12,131 bases of DNA, taken from the NCBI GenBank assembly GCA_036399695.1, contig DASWMP010000285.1:1-12131 (forward strand). Direction: 5' to 3'. Position numbers and translations under genes: made by a program. Positions 1 to 6,153 of the stretch are shown piece after piece. Positions within the stretch are counted from its first letter, which is position 1. Each line of letters opens with the position of its first letter. The notes under the pieces are model-generated. The model was not told the origin of the DNA. It saw nothing but the letters and a program-made list of their open reading frames with translations, and did no database searches. Origin of the DNA: DASVEE01 sp036399695 (GTDB taxonomy: Bacteria > Acidobacteriota > Thermoanaerobaculia > Gp7-AA8).

Positions 1-185
1 CCAAATTCGTAGCGGGACGAACCCTTCTTCTTAGTATCGCGCCGCCTGAACTGGATTCTCCCGATCGGCCCCTCTCGGGTATTGCTCTAAGGGCTGAGGG
101 AGAAGCGGTGAGACGGGCGGACAAGCTATAGGCGGGCCGGCAGCCTCTCGTCGTCCCCCCTGTAGATCGAGTAAGGTAACGGACA
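1..185. other. Upstream intergenic segment, no gene seen
   Basis: I see no credible coding region here. An in-frame TAA at 177-179 closes the glycosyltransferase frame immediately upstream of its start, so that gene cannot begin earlier than base 180. An AAGG at 173-176 could serve as the ribosome binding site for the TTG at 186. I find no convincing -35/-10 pair and no terminator hairpin followed by a T-run. The segment probably holds the promoter of the downstream operon, but this is inferred from position only. Confidence 0.4.
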
Positions 186-2378
186 TTGATCGACACGGTG
201 GAAGCACAGGCGGAGAGGATTCGGGGGTTGGAGCGGCAGCTCGCGGCTCGGACGGCGGCTTTGGATGCGGTGACCGCCGAGTGTGCGCGGTTGCGGGCGG
301 AACTGCGGGGGCGTGCGGGGACTGTCGCGCCCATCGTCTATGGGGCGCCGGTGCTGCCTTTCAAGGAGAGGGTGAGGAAAGGCATCGTCATCTTTGGAGG
401 GAAACTGCTGCCGAAGGGGGCGAAGAGCTTCGTCAAGAAGTTCTGGGACCCCTGGGCGGAGCCGCGGCGGGTGCGGCCGATGCGGGCGCAGAAGAACGTG
501 GGGCGCATCGAGACCACCACCACCTTCGACGTCATCTGCTTCTCCATCATTGATTGGAGCTTCCGGTGGCAGAGACCGCAGCAACTGCTGTCGCAATTTG
601 CCGAGGCCGGGCATCGGGTGTTCTTGTTCAAGACCACCGAGTTCCTGCCGGCGGATGGGAACCCGTTTGCGATTGAGCGGGTGCGGGAAAACGTGTGGGA
701 AGTGACGATCGGGCCGCCGGCCATGATCGACGTTTACGCCGGGACGATCGAGCCGCGGACCGCGGCCTGGTTTCCGGAGCTGCTCGAGGCCATGCGGCGA
801 AAGCTGAACATCGTCTCCGCCGTCTCGATCGTGCAGGTGGCGACGTGGCGCGAGGTGGCGGAAGAGGCGCGGCGGCGGTTCGGCTGGCGGCTCGTGTACG
901 ACTGCATGGACGAGTGGAACTCGTTCCCCGGCATGAAGCCGCAGCTCCTGGCGGAAGAGGAACGGCTCGTCACCGAGGCCGATCTCGTGACCGTCTCGGC
1001 GCAACGGCTGCTGGAGAAATGGCAGGGGCGCAACGCCCGCGTGGAGCTCGTCCGCAACGCCACCGACTTTGAACACTTCGCCAAAAGCGCAGCCCCGGAA
1101 AGCGGAAATCGAAAATCGGGAACCGGCCAGATCGTCATCGGCTACTTCGGCGCCATCGCCGCCTGGTTCGACGTCGAGCTGCTGGCGTGGATCGCGGAGC
1201 AGCGGCCGCGCTATACGTTCGTCCTCGTCGGCGGCGTCTTCGACGTGGACGTCACGTCGCTGCAGCGGCTGCCGAACATGCAGCTCGAGGGGCAGCAGCC
1301 ATACGCGCGCATGCCGGAGTACCTGCGGCAGTTCGACGTCTGCGTGATCCCGTTCGTGGTCAACGAGATCACGGCCGCCACCGATCCGGTGAAGTTCTAC
1401 GAGTACATCTCCCTCGGCAAGCCGGTCGTCTCGACCTCCATGCCGGAGCTTCGCCCCTTTGCCGAGCTGCTCTACCTGGCGAACGGCCGGGAAGACTTCC
1501 TGGCGAAGCTCGATACCGCCGCGGCCGAAGATGATGACGGGCTGCGGGGGCGACGGATCGAGGCGGCGCGGGCGAATACGTGGCCGCTGCGCGCCGCGGC
1601 GATGCTGACGGCGATCCGCGACGTGCATCCGAAAGTCAGCATCGTCGTCGTTTCGTACAACAACGCCGACCTCACGCGCGCCTGTCTCGACAGCGTGCTG
1701 CATCACTCCGTGCATCCGAACCTCGAGGTCATCGTCGTGGACAACGCCTCGAAAGACGGGTCGGCGGAGATGCTGGAGCGCTTCGGCCATCCGCGCGTGC
1801 GGGTGATCCTCAACCAGGAGAACGTCGGCTTCGCCGCGGCGAACAACCAGGCGTTGCGCGTCGCCACTGGCGATTACGTCGTGCTGCTCAACAACGACAC
1901 CGTCGTGCCGCGTGGATGGCTGCCGCGCATGCTGCGTCACCTCGACGATCCACAGGTCGGGCTGGCCGTGGCCGTGACGAACTTCTCGGGCAACGAGTCG
2001 CGGATTCCCGTCCCCTACTCCACGGTGGAGGAGATGCACCCGTTCGCCGAGCAGTACATGTGGGAGCACGACGGCGAGAGCTTCGACATCCGCGTGGCGG
2101 CGATGTACTGCGTCGGGATGCGCCGCGACGTCTACGAGCGTCTCGGGCCGCTGGACGAGGAGTTCACGATCGGCATGTTCGAGGACGACGACTACTCCCA
2201 CCGCACGCGCCTGGCGGGGCTGCGCGTCGTCTGCACCGAGGATGTGTTCGTCCACCACATCGGCCAGGCGTCGTTCTCGCGCCTCGCGCCGGAAGCGTAC
2301 GAGGCGCTCTGGAAGAAGAACCAGGCGTACTTTGAACAGAAGTGGGGCATGCAGTGGCAGCCCCACCGGCCGCGTTGA
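186..2378 (+). CDS. Two-domain glycosyltransferase (GT4-like + GT2 fusion) with N-terminal coiled coil
   Basis: This 730-residue protein carries two transferase modules. Residues about 2-45 are rich in E, R, A and L in a heptad pattern and look like a coiled coil. Residues about 114-480 resemble a GT-B fold family 4 transferase: WQRPQQLL at 128-135, GYFGAIAAWFD at 319-329 opening the second Rossmann lobe, and VKFYEYISLGKPVVS at 402-416, the usual nucleotide-sugar region. Residues 483-690 are a family 2 GT-A domain: VSIVVVSYNN, VVDNASKDGS (D519), NQENVGFAAANN, the DxD-like NND at 569-571, and MFEDDDYSHRTRLAG at 664-678 with the ED catalytic-base motif. It should add two sugars to a growing surface glycan at the cytoplasmic face; the sugars cannot be told. 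No signal peptide or membrane segment is seen. The TTG start is forced by the stop at 177-179 and supported by AAGG at 173-176; GTG at 198 is the alternative. Residues 300-315 are a low-complexity linker made of DNA heptad repeats. First gene of a three-gene operon. Confidence 0.9.
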   Translation: MIDTVEAQAERIRGLERQLAARTAALDAVTAECARLRAELRGRAGTVAPIVYGAPVLPFKERVRKGIVIFGGKLLPKGAKSFVKKFWDPWAEPRRVRPMRAQKNVGRIETTTTFDVICFSIIDWSFRWQRPQQLLSQFAEAGHRVFLFKTTEFLPADGNPFAIERVRENVWEVTIGPPAMIDVYAGTIEPRTAAWFPELLEAMRRKLNIVSAVSIVQVATWREVAEEARRRFGWRLVYDCMDEWNSFPGMKPQLLAEEERLVTEADLVTVSAQRLLEKWQGRNARVELVRNATDFEHFAKSAAPESGNRKSGTGQIVIGYFGAIAAWFDVELLAWIAEQRPRYTFVLVGGVFDVDVTSLQRLPNMQLEGQQPYARMPEYLRQFDVCVIPFVVNEITAATDPVKFYEYISLGKPVVSTSMPELRPFAELLYLANGREDFLAKLDTAAAEDDDGLRGRRIEAARANTWPLRAAAMLTAIRDVHPKVSIVVVSYNNADLTRACLDSVLHHSVHPNLEVIVVDNASKDGSAEMLERFGHPRVRVILNQENVGFAAANNQALRVATGDYVVLLNNDTVVPRGWLPRMLRHLDDPQVGLAVAVTNFSGNESRIPVPYSTVEEMHPFAEQYMWEHDGESFDIRVAAMYCVGMRRDVYERLGPLDEEFTIGMFEDDDYSHRTRLAGLRVVCTEDVFVHHIGQASFSRLAPEAYEALWKKNQAYFEQKWGMQWQPHRPR
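1092..1126 (+). repeat. In-frame heptanucleotide repeat inside the glycosyltransferase
   Basis: Five consecutive 7-bp units (consensus close to AAATCGG, including AAAGCGG at 1099-1105, AAATCGA at 1106-1112 and AAATCGG at 1113-1119) lie within the coding frame. Thirty-five bases is not a multiple of 3, but the frame remains open on both sides. The encoded stretch (roughly residues 303-314, rich in S, G, N, K, R) falls between the two Rossmann lobes of the GT4-like module, where a flexible linker is tolerated. The unit AAAGCGG recurs exactly at 6090-6096 in an intergenic inverted repeat, so this looks like a member of a dispersed family that entered a gene. Confidence 0.65.
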
Positions 2379-2443
2379 GACGAGCAGCGCCCGCGCCGCT
2401 GAAGCTGACGACGACGAATCATCGATGTGTGCCGAGGGGGGCA

Positions 2444-3613
2444 ATGAGGGAACGGGAGTGGCAGATCGGCATCACCGGGACGTTCGACGTCGAGAACTAT
2501 GGGGACATGCTGTTCCCGATCATCGCCGAAGCAGAGTTGCGGGAGCGGCTGGGGCGCGTGCGGATGCACCCCTTCTCCTACTCGGCGAAGACGCCGCCTG
2601 ACTGGCCGTATGCCGTCAGGTCGGTCGCCGAGCTGCCGCAGGCGCTCGACGCGCTCGACGCGATGCTCATCGGCGGCGGGTTCCTCGTCCGCTTCGACAA
2701 GCTCGTCGCGGAGAACTACGGTCCGCCGTCGGCGGAGATCCACCATCCCACCGGGTACTGGCTGACGCCGGCGCTCATGGCGGCAGCGCGAGGCATTCCG
2801 GTGGCGTGGAACGCGCCGGGGATGCATTGCAATGACATCCCGCTCTGGGCCGAACCGCTGCTGCGGCTCGCGCTGGCCGGCAGCGCGTACGTCTCGGTGC
2901 GCGACGAACCCTCGGGGGAAGCGCTCGCGCCTTACGCGGAACCCGGCCGGGTTCGCGTGGTGCCGGACAGCGGCTTCGGCCTCGGCCGGCTCATTCCGGC
3001 AGAGGAGTCGGCGGAGATGCAGCGCGTGCGCGAGGTGGCCGATCTGCGGAAGCCGTACATCGTCGTGCAGCCGGTGCGCTGGGCCGACGATGGCTTCCCG
3101 GCCTTTCTGCAGCAGAACGCCAGCCGCTTCGCCAGCTACCAGCTCCTCGGCCTGCCGATGGGCCCCGTCCTCGGCGACAGCGTGAGCTTCTTCGGCGACG
3201 CGCTGCCGCACTTTACGTGGTTGCCCTTCTGGCCGTCGCCGCTGCTGCTGGCGGAGATCATCGGCAACGCCGCGGCGGTGATCGGCTACAGCTACCACCT
3301 CGTCATCACCGCGCTGGCGGCGGGCGTGCCGGCCTTCGCCTCCTTCGATCAGAGCGTGGGCAAGTTCACGGCCTTGTCGCGCTTCGAAACGCTGTACCGG
3401 CTCGCCTCGATCAATGAAGCCGCTCCGGACGTCTTCTTCTCCAGGCTCGGACGAACGGAGCCGGCGCCGTCGGTCCGCGCCACCCTGCCACCACTCGCCC
3501 GGCACTGGGACGAGATCGCGAAGACCGTGGAAGGCGGACGCGGCGTGCCGCACCCGGCATTCGCGAGCTTCTGGCAATCGCTGCCCAACCTGCTGGAGAA
3601 CCCGTCGCGATGA
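2444..3613 (+). CDS. Polysaccharide pyruvyl transferase family protein
   Basis: A 389-residue protein of the CsaB/PS_pyruv_trans family, whose members transfer pyruvate from phosphoenolpyruvate to a sugar as a ketal on exported polysaccharides. Visible family marks are NYGD at 18-21 near the N-terminus, AMLIGGG at 73-79, SVRDEPS at 151-157, VVPDSGFGL at 172-180, and the C-terminal lobe GYSYHLVITALAAGVPA at 281-297, where the family normally has S-x-x-H, followed by K307. I chose ATG 2444 because GAGGGGGG lies just upstream and the NYGD motif then sits at the usual distance from the start; the same frame is open back to ATG 2342, which would overlap the preceding gene and add 34 low-complexity residues. 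Some family members have diverged to other transferase roles, so the pyruvyl donor is inferred. The gap to the glycosyltransferase is 65 bases, and its stop overlaps the next start (ATGA). Confidence 0.85.
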   Translation: MREREWQIGITGTFDVENYGDMLFPIIAEAELRERLGRVRMHPFSYSAKTPPDWPYAVRSVAELPQALDALDAMLIGGGFLVRFDKLVAENYGPPSAEIHHPTGYWLTPALMAAARGIPVAWNAPGMHCNDIPLWAEPLLRLALAGSAYVSVRDEPSGEALAPYAEPGRVRVVPDSGFGLGRLIPAEESAEMQRVREVADLRKPYIVVQPVRWADDGFPAFLQQNASRFASYQLLGLPMGPVLGDSVSFFGDALPHFTWLPFWPSPLLLAEIIGNAAAVIGYSYHLVITALAAGVPAFASFDQSVGKFTALSRFETLYRLASINEAAPDVFFSRLGRTEPAPSVRATLPPLARHWDEIAKTVEGGRGVPHPAFASFWQSLPNLLENPSR

Positions 3614-4314
3614 GATTCTGGAGACGTGCACCGCTGATCGACCTGACGCGCATCGCCCTCGGTCAGTTGCACACTGATCCCTATCGCTGGGCGGAGCTGA
3701 GCGGCTTGTTCTCGCCGGGCGACGCGACCGCGCTGGCGCAGTCGTTTCCCCGCGATCACTACAAGGTGGTGGCGGCGTACGGCGGGGAGAAGAACTATCA
3801 ATATGAGGCGCGGAAGCTGATCGGCATGGGCGAGCGATCGGTCGCCTTCCGCCGTGACCTCAGCAAGGCGTGGCAGCGGCTGGCCGATGACTTCCTCTCG
3901 CCGGAGTACCGCAATGCCGTCTCCGCGATCAGCGGCTGCGATCTGTGGTCGTCGCCGCTGGAGGTGAACGTCTTTCACTACGGCCCCGGCGGCTCGCTCG
4001 GCGCGCATCCGGATCTGCCGGACAAGGTCGTGACGCACGTCCTCTACTTCAACGAATCGTGGAACGTCGACGACGGCGGCTGCCTCACGATCCTGCGCTC
4101 GAAGGACCCGGCCTCGGTCGTGAGGGTGATCCCGCCGGTGGTGGGCAACTCGGCGCTGCTGGTGCGCTCGGACGATTCGTGGCACGCCGTGTCCCGCGTG
4201 GTGCCGGAGTGCCGGTTGTCGCGGCGCAGCCTCACGGCGACGTTCTACCGCCCGGGCTCGGTGAGCTCGATGTGGCCGCCGGGCGAGCAGGTGGAGTTGC
4301 ACGAGTATCGGTGA
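3610..4314 (+). CDS. 2-oxoglutarate/Fe(II)-dependent oxygenase, prolyl-4-hydroxylase-like
   Basis: This 234-residue protein has the complete facial triad and co-substrate residue of the 2OG-Fe(II) oxygenase superfamily: H133 and D135 in GAHPDLPD, distal H192 in DSWHAVSRV, and an arginine at 205 or 206 in SRRSLTATFY that would bind 2-oxoglutarate. The surrounding strands (VTHVLYFNESWN at 141-152, DDGGCLTIL at 154-162, GNSALLVRSDDSWHAV at 179-194) are typical of the P4Hc group. It should hydroxylate or otherwise oxidise a substrate with O2 and 2-oxoglutarate, releasing succinate and CO2. The substrate is unknown; its place behind a glycosyltransferase and a pyruvyl transferase suggests a sugar, lipid-linked glycan or a substituent on it. 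No signal peptide is seen, so it is probably cytoplasmic. Its ATG overlaps the upstream TGA (ATGA at 3610-3613), implying translational coupling. It ends 45 bases before the convergent ABC ATPase stop. Confidence 0.85.
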   Translation: MRFWRRAPLIDLTRIALGQLHTDPYRWAELSGLFSPGDATALAQSFPRDHYKVVAAYGGEKNYQYEARKLIGMGERSVAFRRDLSKAWQRLADDFLSPEYRNAVSAISGCDLWSSPLEVNVFHYGPGGSLGAHPDLPDKVVTHVLYFNESWNVDDGGCLTILRSKDPASVVRVIPPVVGNSALLVRSDDSWHAVSRVVPECRLSRRSLTATFYRPGSVSSMWPPGEQVELHEYR

Positions 4315-4320
4315 GGCGAG

Positions 4321-4355
4321 TTGGCGGTTGGCGGTTGGCGGTTGGCAGTTGTTCC
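4321..4355. repeat. Heptanucleotide tandem repeat between convergent genes
   Basis: Three perfect copies of TTGGCGG (4321-4341) are followed by one single-mismatch copy, TTGGCAG (4342-4348), and a decayed fifth, TTGTTCC (4349-4355). They fill nearly the whole 45-base gap between the oxygenase stop and the ABC ATPase stop. The pattern TTGNNGG is the same as in the tandem run at 6031-6058. There is no hairpin with a T-run, so this is not an obvious intrinsic terminator for either convergent operon. Confidence 0.8.
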
Positions 4356-4359
4356 CTGT

Positions 4360-5079
4360 TTATCGAGCCCGGTAACGGGCCAGCACTTCCGCGGTAGGGC
4401 CATCCGCGATCACCTGCCCGGCGGAGACCCAGAGCGTGCGTGAGCAGATCTGCTCGAGCGGCTCGAGATCGTGCGACACCACCACGACCGTGGCGCCGTG
4501 CTCCACGAATCTCCGGATGCGGGCGTTGCATTGCTTGCGGAAGACCGCGTCGCCGACGGCGAAGATCTCGTCGAGCAGGACGGTCTCGGCTTCGATGGCG
4601 GTGGCCACGGCGAAGGCCAGGCGGGCCACCATGCCGGTGGAGTAAGTGCGGAGCGGGGCGTCGATGAAGGCTTCGACGCCGGAGAAGGAGATGATCTCGT
4701 CGATACGCGCGCGCATGTAGGCGCGGGAACAGCCGAGGAGCGCGCCGTTGAAGTAGATGTTCTCGCGGCCGGAGAGCTCGGAGTCGAAGCCGGTGCCGAG
4801 CTCCATCACCGGGGCCACTTTGCCGCGGGTCACGACCACGCCTTCGGACGGCGCGATGATGCCGGCGGCCACGCGCAGGAGCGTCGACTTGCCGGCGCCG
4901 TTCGCACCGACGATCCCGACCGTCTGCCCCTGGGGAATCGTCAGCGACACGTCCTGCAGGCTGTAGAAGAAGCCGGACTTTTCGTGGCCCGTGAGGCCGC
5001 GGATCACCGCTTCCTTGACGCTCCGGATCTTCGTCTTCCGGTAGCGGACACTGACCTGTTGGAGCTCGATGACGTTCAT
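4360..5079 (-). CDS. Polysaccharide ABC exporter, ATP-binding protein (Wzt/TagH/KpsT type)
   Basis: A 239-residue ABC ATPase. Walker A is GANGAGKST at 58-66, the signature is TYSTGM at 145-150 (in the position of the YSSGM-like motif of the O-antigen/teichoic-acid exporters), Walker B is TVLLDE at 166-171 followed by the family's characteristic IFAVGD at 172-177, and the H-loop histidine is H203 in VVSHD. It energises export of a lipid-linked polysaccharide across the inner membrane with the permease encoded just upstream. The start is ATG at 5079, one base after the permease TGA, so the two are translationally coupled. The protein ends right after the nucleotide-binding domain (LARYRAR) and lacks the C-terminal carbohydrate-binding domain of the long Wzt proteins, so it resembles the short KpsT/TagH-type forms. 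Confidence 0.93.
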   Translation of the reverse strand: MNVIELQQVSVRYRKTKIRSVKEAVIRGLTGHEKSGFFYSLQDVSLTIPQGQTVGIVGANGAGKSTLLRVAAGIIAPSEGVVVTRGKVAPVMELGTGFDSELSGRENIYFNGALLGCSRAYMRARIDEIISFSGVEAFIDAPLRTYSTGMVARLAFAVATAIEAETVLLDEIFAVGDAVFRKQCNARIRRFVEHGATVVVVSHDLEPLEQICSRTLWVSAGQVIADGPTAEVLARYRAR

Positions 5080-5080
5080 G

Positions 5081-5932
5081 TCAGAGGTGGGCGTGGAAGC
5101 GCGGCGCGAGGTGGCGGAAGAGCATCCAGCCGATGGCGGCGGAGCCGAACGCCAGCACGGTGGCCAGGGTCAGCGTCGTGGGAGACGGGAGGATGCCGTA
5201 GTAGATCGGATCGCGGACGATCTCGACGATGTAGACGAGCGGGTTGAGCTTGATCAGCCAGCGGAAGCGCTCCGGCACGATGGTGATGGGGTAGATGATC
5301 GGCGTGAGGTACATGACGGCCGGCATCCCGGCCTGCACCATCTCCCGCACGTCGCCGAAGAAGATCGACACGGCCGTCAGCGCCAGCGAGACGCCGAAGG
5401 TGAAGATGCCGACGATCAGGAGGCTGACGGGAAGGAAGAAGAGCGCCATGTGAAACGTCGCCCCGACGGCGGCCATGATGGAGAAGAGCACGATCAGCGA
5501 CAGCCCGAGGTTCACGAGGCCGGAGACGGTGGTGGCGAGGGTGAAGAGCGAGAGCGGCACGCGCACCCGCTTCATGAGCGGCCCGTTCCAGGCCACGCTG
5601 GCCATGGCATTGACGGCCGTCTGCGCGAAGAAGTTCCAGGCCACGTAGGCCGACAGAAAGTACGTCTCGTACCGCGGCGTCCGCCCCTGGAACATGGCCG
5701 AAAAGACGACGACGAAGATGAGCATCAGCAGCAACGGATGCAGCATCGTCCAGAGAAACCCGAGAAACGACCGCTTGTAGCGCACGGTCAGGTCGCGGTG
5801 CACCAGCTCGTACAGCAGCGAGGCATGCCTCCGAACGTCCCGCACTTCGTCGATCCACCGCAAAGGCCGCCCGGCCACGGTCCGCCGCTCAGGGAAGTGA
5901 TGTGGATGGTGCTGAACAGGCTCGGACGACAC
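5081..5932 (-). CDS. Polysaccharide ABC exporter, ABC-2 permease (Wzm/TagG/KpsM type)
   Basis: A 283-residue integral membrane protein with about six hydrophobic segments (roughly 57-80, 91-112, 127-155, 162-190, 203-219, 252-273). Family marks are RDLTVRYKRSFLGFLW at 46-61 before the first membrane helix, the cytoplasmic FGDVREM at 192-198, YLTPIIYP at 208-215 and KLNPL at 228-232. It forms the channel half of the exporter whose ATPase follows one base downstream. The start is GTG at 5932; on the minus strand an AAGGG lies about six bases before it, and no in-frame ATG is available in the N-terminal stretch rich in H and P. It is transcribed divergently from the O-antigen-ligase-like gene, with a repeat-rich 221-base spacer between them. 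Confidence 0.93.
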   Translation of the reverse strand: MSSEPVQHHPHHFPERRTVAGRPLRWIDEVRDVRRHASLLYELVHRDLTVRYKRSFLGFLWTMLHPLLLMLIFVVVFSAMFQGRTPRYETYFLSAYVAWNFFAQTAVNAMASVAWNGPLMKRVRVPLSLFTLATTVSGLVNLGLSLIVLFSIMAAVGATFHMALFFLPVSLLIVGIFTFGVSLALTAVSIFFGDVREMVQAGMPAVMYLTPIIYPITIVPERFRWLIKLNPLVYIVEIVRDPIYYGILPSPTTLTLATVLAFGSAAIGWMLFRHLAPRFHAHL

Positions 5933-5976
5933 GGCGGACCCTTGTACGCGAGCGGGAGGGGGGATTCAAGGGGCGT

Positions 5977-6137
5977 GGCATAGCGTTATCCGTTTTCCGT
6001 TGTCCGTGCTCCGCTGGGCGACGTGAGGCGTTGTTGGTTGTTGGTTGTCGGTTTTGGGTGCTCCGCTGTGCGGGCTCGTCAACTTTCGCAAAGCGGAGCA
6101 CGGAAAACGGACAACGAAAAACGGACAACGCTATGCC
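5977..6137. repeat. Large imperfect inverted repeat with heptad-repeat arms
   Basis: The left arm (5977-6016) starts GGCATAGCGTT and continues as heptads of the form TCCGTTT, TCCGTTG, TCCGTGC, TCCGCTG (5989-6016). The right arm (6090-6137) is its near reverse complement, made of AAAGCGG, AGCACGG, AAAACGG, ACAACGA, AAAACGG, ACAACGC, and ends AACGCTATGCC. The right arm has exactly one extra heptad relative to the left. The loop of about 70 bases holds another heptad run and a third copy of GTGCTCCGCT. The element sits between the divergent permease and ligase genes and could form a cruciform or an RNA hairpin. Confidence 0.8.
6031..6058. repeat. TTGTTGG heptad run in the loop of the inverted repeat
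   Basis: Four contiguous 7-bp units are visible: TTGTTGG at 6031-6037 and 6038-6044, then TTGTCGG and TTTTGGG. On the opposite strand they read AAAACCG and ACAACCA-like, close to the AAAACGG and ACAACGA units of the right arm, so loop and arm probably share an origin. The same TTGNNGG pattern occurs at 4321-4348. Confidence 0.7.
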
Positions 6138-6139
6138 GT

Positions 6140-6145
6140 TAGAAT
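6140..6145 (+). promoter_or_regulatory. Candidate -10 element (TAGAAT) for a leaderless ligase transcript
   Basis: TAGAAT matches the TATAAT consensus at five of six positions and ends eight bases before the ATG at 6154. Transcription would then begin at or one or two bases before the start codon, giving a leaderless mRNA; consistent with this, there is no Shine-Dalgarno sequence before 6154. No good -35 hexamer is visible, because the upstream space is occupied by the right arm of the inverted repeat. A similar arrangement is seen before the histidine kinase gene. Confidence 0.35.
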
Positions 6146-6153
6146 CCGCCCCA

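Noticed and set aside
2342..2443. Earlier ATG for the pyruvyl transferase at 2342
   Set aside because: It would overlap the upstream gene by 37 bases and add low-complexity residues; ATG 2444 has a purine-rich ribosome binding site and places NYGD at the family's usual position.
126..2444. Long minus-strand open frame of 772 codons opposite the glycosyltransferase
   Set aside because: It mirrors a gene with clear glycosyltransferase motifs; its translation is R/H/D/P-rich with no recognisable domain, a typical GC-rich antisense shadow.
4321..4359. Intrinsic terminator between the convergent operons
   Set aside because: The space is occupied by TTGGCGG heptads, which do not form a self-complementary stem followed by a T-run on either strand.
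5902..6153. N-terminal extension of the ligase-like protein to 5902 or 6133
   Set aside because: The extension translates the intergenic inverted repeat and antisense of the permease start; homologous membrane-protein sequence begins only after 6154.
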